From DASZZX01 sp036260415 (GTDB lineage: Bacteria; Actinomycetota; Nitriliruptoria; Nitriliruptorales; JAHWKO01): a stretch of 7,043 nt of DNA. Below the pieces are notes generated by a model. The model had not been told where the DNA came from. It did not search any database and saw nothing but the letters and a program-made list of their open reading frames with translations. The DNA is taken from assembly GCA_036260415.1 (NCBI GenBank), contig DASZZX010000088.1:1-7043 (forward strand), written 5' to 3'. The translations under genes were made by a program, and so were the position numbers. Positions 6,239 through 7,043 of the stretch are shown one piece after another. The stretch's first letter is position 1. Each line of letters begins with the position of its first letter.

Positions 6239-6244
6239 AGGCTA
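6239..6244 (-). promoter_or_regulatory. Possible extended -10 of the helicase gene
   Basis: On the minus strand TAGCCT is preceded by TGG, which fits an extended -10 (TGn-TANNNT). It would give a leader of roughly 95 bases and place the 17-bp array upstream of the transcript. No -35 is recognisable, so the assignment is weak; transcription could equally begin above the array. Confidence 0.25.
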
Positions 6245-6270
6245 CCAGCAGACCCATCGCCCCGCCCCTC

Positions 6271-6418
6271 CCGACCGGCCGCCGTTTCCCGACGGGCCGC
6301 CCCACCCGACGGGCCGCCCCACCCGACGGGCCGTCCCACCCGACGGGCCGCCCCACCCGACGGGCCGCCCCACCCGACGGGCCGTCCCTTTCCCGACGGG
6401 CCGCCCTACGACCGGCCC
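6271..6418. repeat. 17-bp tandem repeat array, about eight units
   Basis: The unit is CCGACGGGCCGCCCCAC on the plus strand. Exact or one-base-variant copies lie at 6289-6305, 6306-6322, 6323-6339 (T variant), 6340-6356 and 6357-6373. A 19-base copy ending in CTTTC follows at 6374-6392, then a copy at 6393-6409 ending in CTAC. A diverged 18-base unit (6271-6288, ending in TTTC) and a partial GACCGGCC (6410-6417) close the two ends. The unit length is not a multiple of three. In the T variants GACGG-G-CCGTC is a perfect 5-bp dyad. On the minus strand each junction reads GGGTGGGG, giving regularly spaced G-runs. Confidence 0.95.
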
Positions 6419-6422
6419 CGTT

Positions 6423-6470
6423 GGATCGTGCGTGGTGGAGGTCACCGATGACCGTGGGGACGCACGATCC
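6423..6470 (-). terminator. Long nested inverted repeat after the second dehydrogenase
   Basis: GGATCGTGCGT (6423-6433) and ACGCACGATCC (6460-6470) are perfect 11-base arms. The 26-base loop holds a second dyad, GGTCA (6440-6444) with TGACC (6449-6453). On the minus strand the structure begins seven bases after the dehydrogenase TGA, which suits a terminator or 3'-end-protecting hairpin. There is no T-run after it, so intrinsic termination of the classic kind is not certain; a protein-binding site is the other option. Confidence 0.6.
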
Positions 6471-6476
6471 TGACGG

Positions 6477-7043
6477 TCAGAGTGGCGGCAGTGGCTCGTC
6501 GCGGGCCAGGGCGGCGTCGCTGGCACGGTCGCGCCCCGGCGGTTCCAGCACGTTCAGACGCTGGGCGGCGAACCGGCGCGCGACCGCCACCCCGCGCCCG
6601 TCGCCCCCCACGTCGAGGTCGTGCTGGCCCTGCGCCGCGAGCAGCGCCGCCTGCATCGCCCGTCCCAACGTGACCGCGAACCGGCGCGCCCCGTGCGCCA
6701 ACACGTCGGCGTCCCCCATCGCGACCGCCTCCTCGAGCCAGGCCGCGGCGTGGTCGGCGGCCGCGAGCGCGCGCTCGACCACGGGCGTCAGCGCCGGGTG
6801 GGTGGCCCGCCGGGCGTGGCGGCGCACGTCCTGCAGGTAGGGCTCCAGCGCCCCGCCGAGCTGCCTCAACCCGTCGCGCTCCGGCGCCGCGTCGCGCTGC
6901 AGCGCCCGCAGCACGTCCAGGGACAGCACGTTGGTGGTGCCCTCCCAGATCGGCAGCACCTGGGCGTCGCGTAGCAGCACCGGCAGGTGCGTGTCCTCCA
7001 CGTACCCGGCACCCCCGAACGCCTCCAACGCCTCCGAGGCGAC
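6477..7043 (-). CDS. Acyl-CoA dehydrogenase, AidB/FadE-like, C-terminal part (cut by window edge)
   Basis: The last 188 residues are visible; the gene continues past the right edge, so no start is in the window. The fragment opens with SEALEAFGGAGYVEDTHLP, which matches the flavin-contacting GG-x-GY(V/L)E segment of the family, followed by LLRDAQVLPIWEGTTNVLSLDVLRAL. The WEGT/S-N-V-x-x-LD form is typical of the AidB and large FadE branch, not of short- and medium-chain enzymes, and Glu34 of the fragment sits at the position of the usual catalytic Glu. The roughly 150 residues after this motif form an additional C-terminal helical region, as in that branch. Substrate is unknown, and AidB members may bind DNA, which cannot be judged from this fragment. 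A strong inverted repeat lies just after the stop. Confidence 0.9.
   Translation of the reverse strand, partial: VASEALEAFGGAGYVEDTHLPVLLRDAQVLPIWEGTTNVLSLDVLRALQRDAAPERDGLRQLGGALEPYLQDVRRHARRATHPALTPVVERALAAADHAAAWLEEAVAMGDADVLAHGARRFAVTLGRAMQAALLAAQGQHDLDVGGDGRGVAVARRFAAQRLNVLEPPGRDRASDAALARDEPLPPL

Larger units (their letters stand above)
6141..6476. other. Gene-free region between the two minus-strand genes
   Basis: These 336 bases hold, from the dehydrogenase side to the helicase side, an inverted repeat, the 17-bp tandem array and about 130 bases of G/C-rich helicase leader. Reading frames stay open through much of it because the array contains no stop codon in several frames, but none has a ribosome binding site or protein-like sequence. 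I see no tRNA or known riboswitch motif. Confidence 0.8.

Noticed and set aside
6141..6356. A 72-residue N-terminal extension of the helicase beginning in the tandem array
   Set aside because: It is Gly/Arg/Pro-rich sequence encoded by the 17-bp repeats, and the AGGAG at 6145-6149 with GTG 6140 gives a family-like N-terminus.
6271..6418. CRISPR array
   Set aside because: The 17-bp units are directly contiguous with no unique spacers, and no cas-like gene is present.
62..7043. Mobile element or integrated phage
   Set aside because: No transposase, integrase, terminal repeats or compositional break is seen; the genes look like ordinary chromosomal ones.

Overview
The window is very GC-rich, starts three of its five complete annotated genes confidently on GTG, and uses G/C at nearly every third codon position. 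Together with the gene content this suggests an actinobacterium-like genome. That is an inference from composition and gene families; no rRNA or marker gene is present to place it.

Layout. A complete acyl-CoA dehydrogenase (62-1210) is followed 39 bases later on the same strand by a PHP-domain phosphoesterase of the YciV/TrpH/RNase AM type (1250-2149). Next, with its own ribosome binding site and a possible promoter, is a 196-residue protein joining an FHA domain to a LuxR-type helix-turn-helix (2212-2802). Then comes a ParA-type ATPase (2964-3806) whose GTG overlaps the stop codon of a 17-codon leader ORF that has the strong ribosome binding site. ParA overlaps by 8 bases a small zinc-ribbon protein of unknown function (3799-4203). 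No parB or parS-like site is seen. Converging on this block from the minus strand is a DEAD-box RNA helicase (6140 to 4320) with a roughly 210-residue Arg-rich tail that contains four in-frame 36-bp repeats. The right edge holds the C-terminal end of a second, AidB/FadE-like acyl-CoA dehydrogenase on the minus strand (7043 to 6477).

The one long gene-free stretch, 6141-6476, lies between the two minus-strand genes. It holds an 11-bp perfect inverted repeat just past the dehydrogenase stop, then an array of about eight 17-bp tandem repeats, then about 130 bases of helicase leader. The 17-bp period is not a multiple of three, so the array is not selected as protein. Its minus strand carries regularly spaced G-runs.

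How the genes may work together. The dehydrogenase and PHP gene look like a small metabolic operon. The FHA-LuxR protein, the ParA ATPase and the zinc-ribbon protein form a second same-strand block that could be regulatory or positional. From memory, an orphan ParA gene lying convergent and close to an RhlE-type helicase is also seen in mycobacteria (Rv3213c and Rv3211), so this neighbourhood may be old. The most interesting unexplained elements are the coupled leader ORF before parA, the ParA plus zinc-ribbon pair, and the 17-bp array in front of the helicase.
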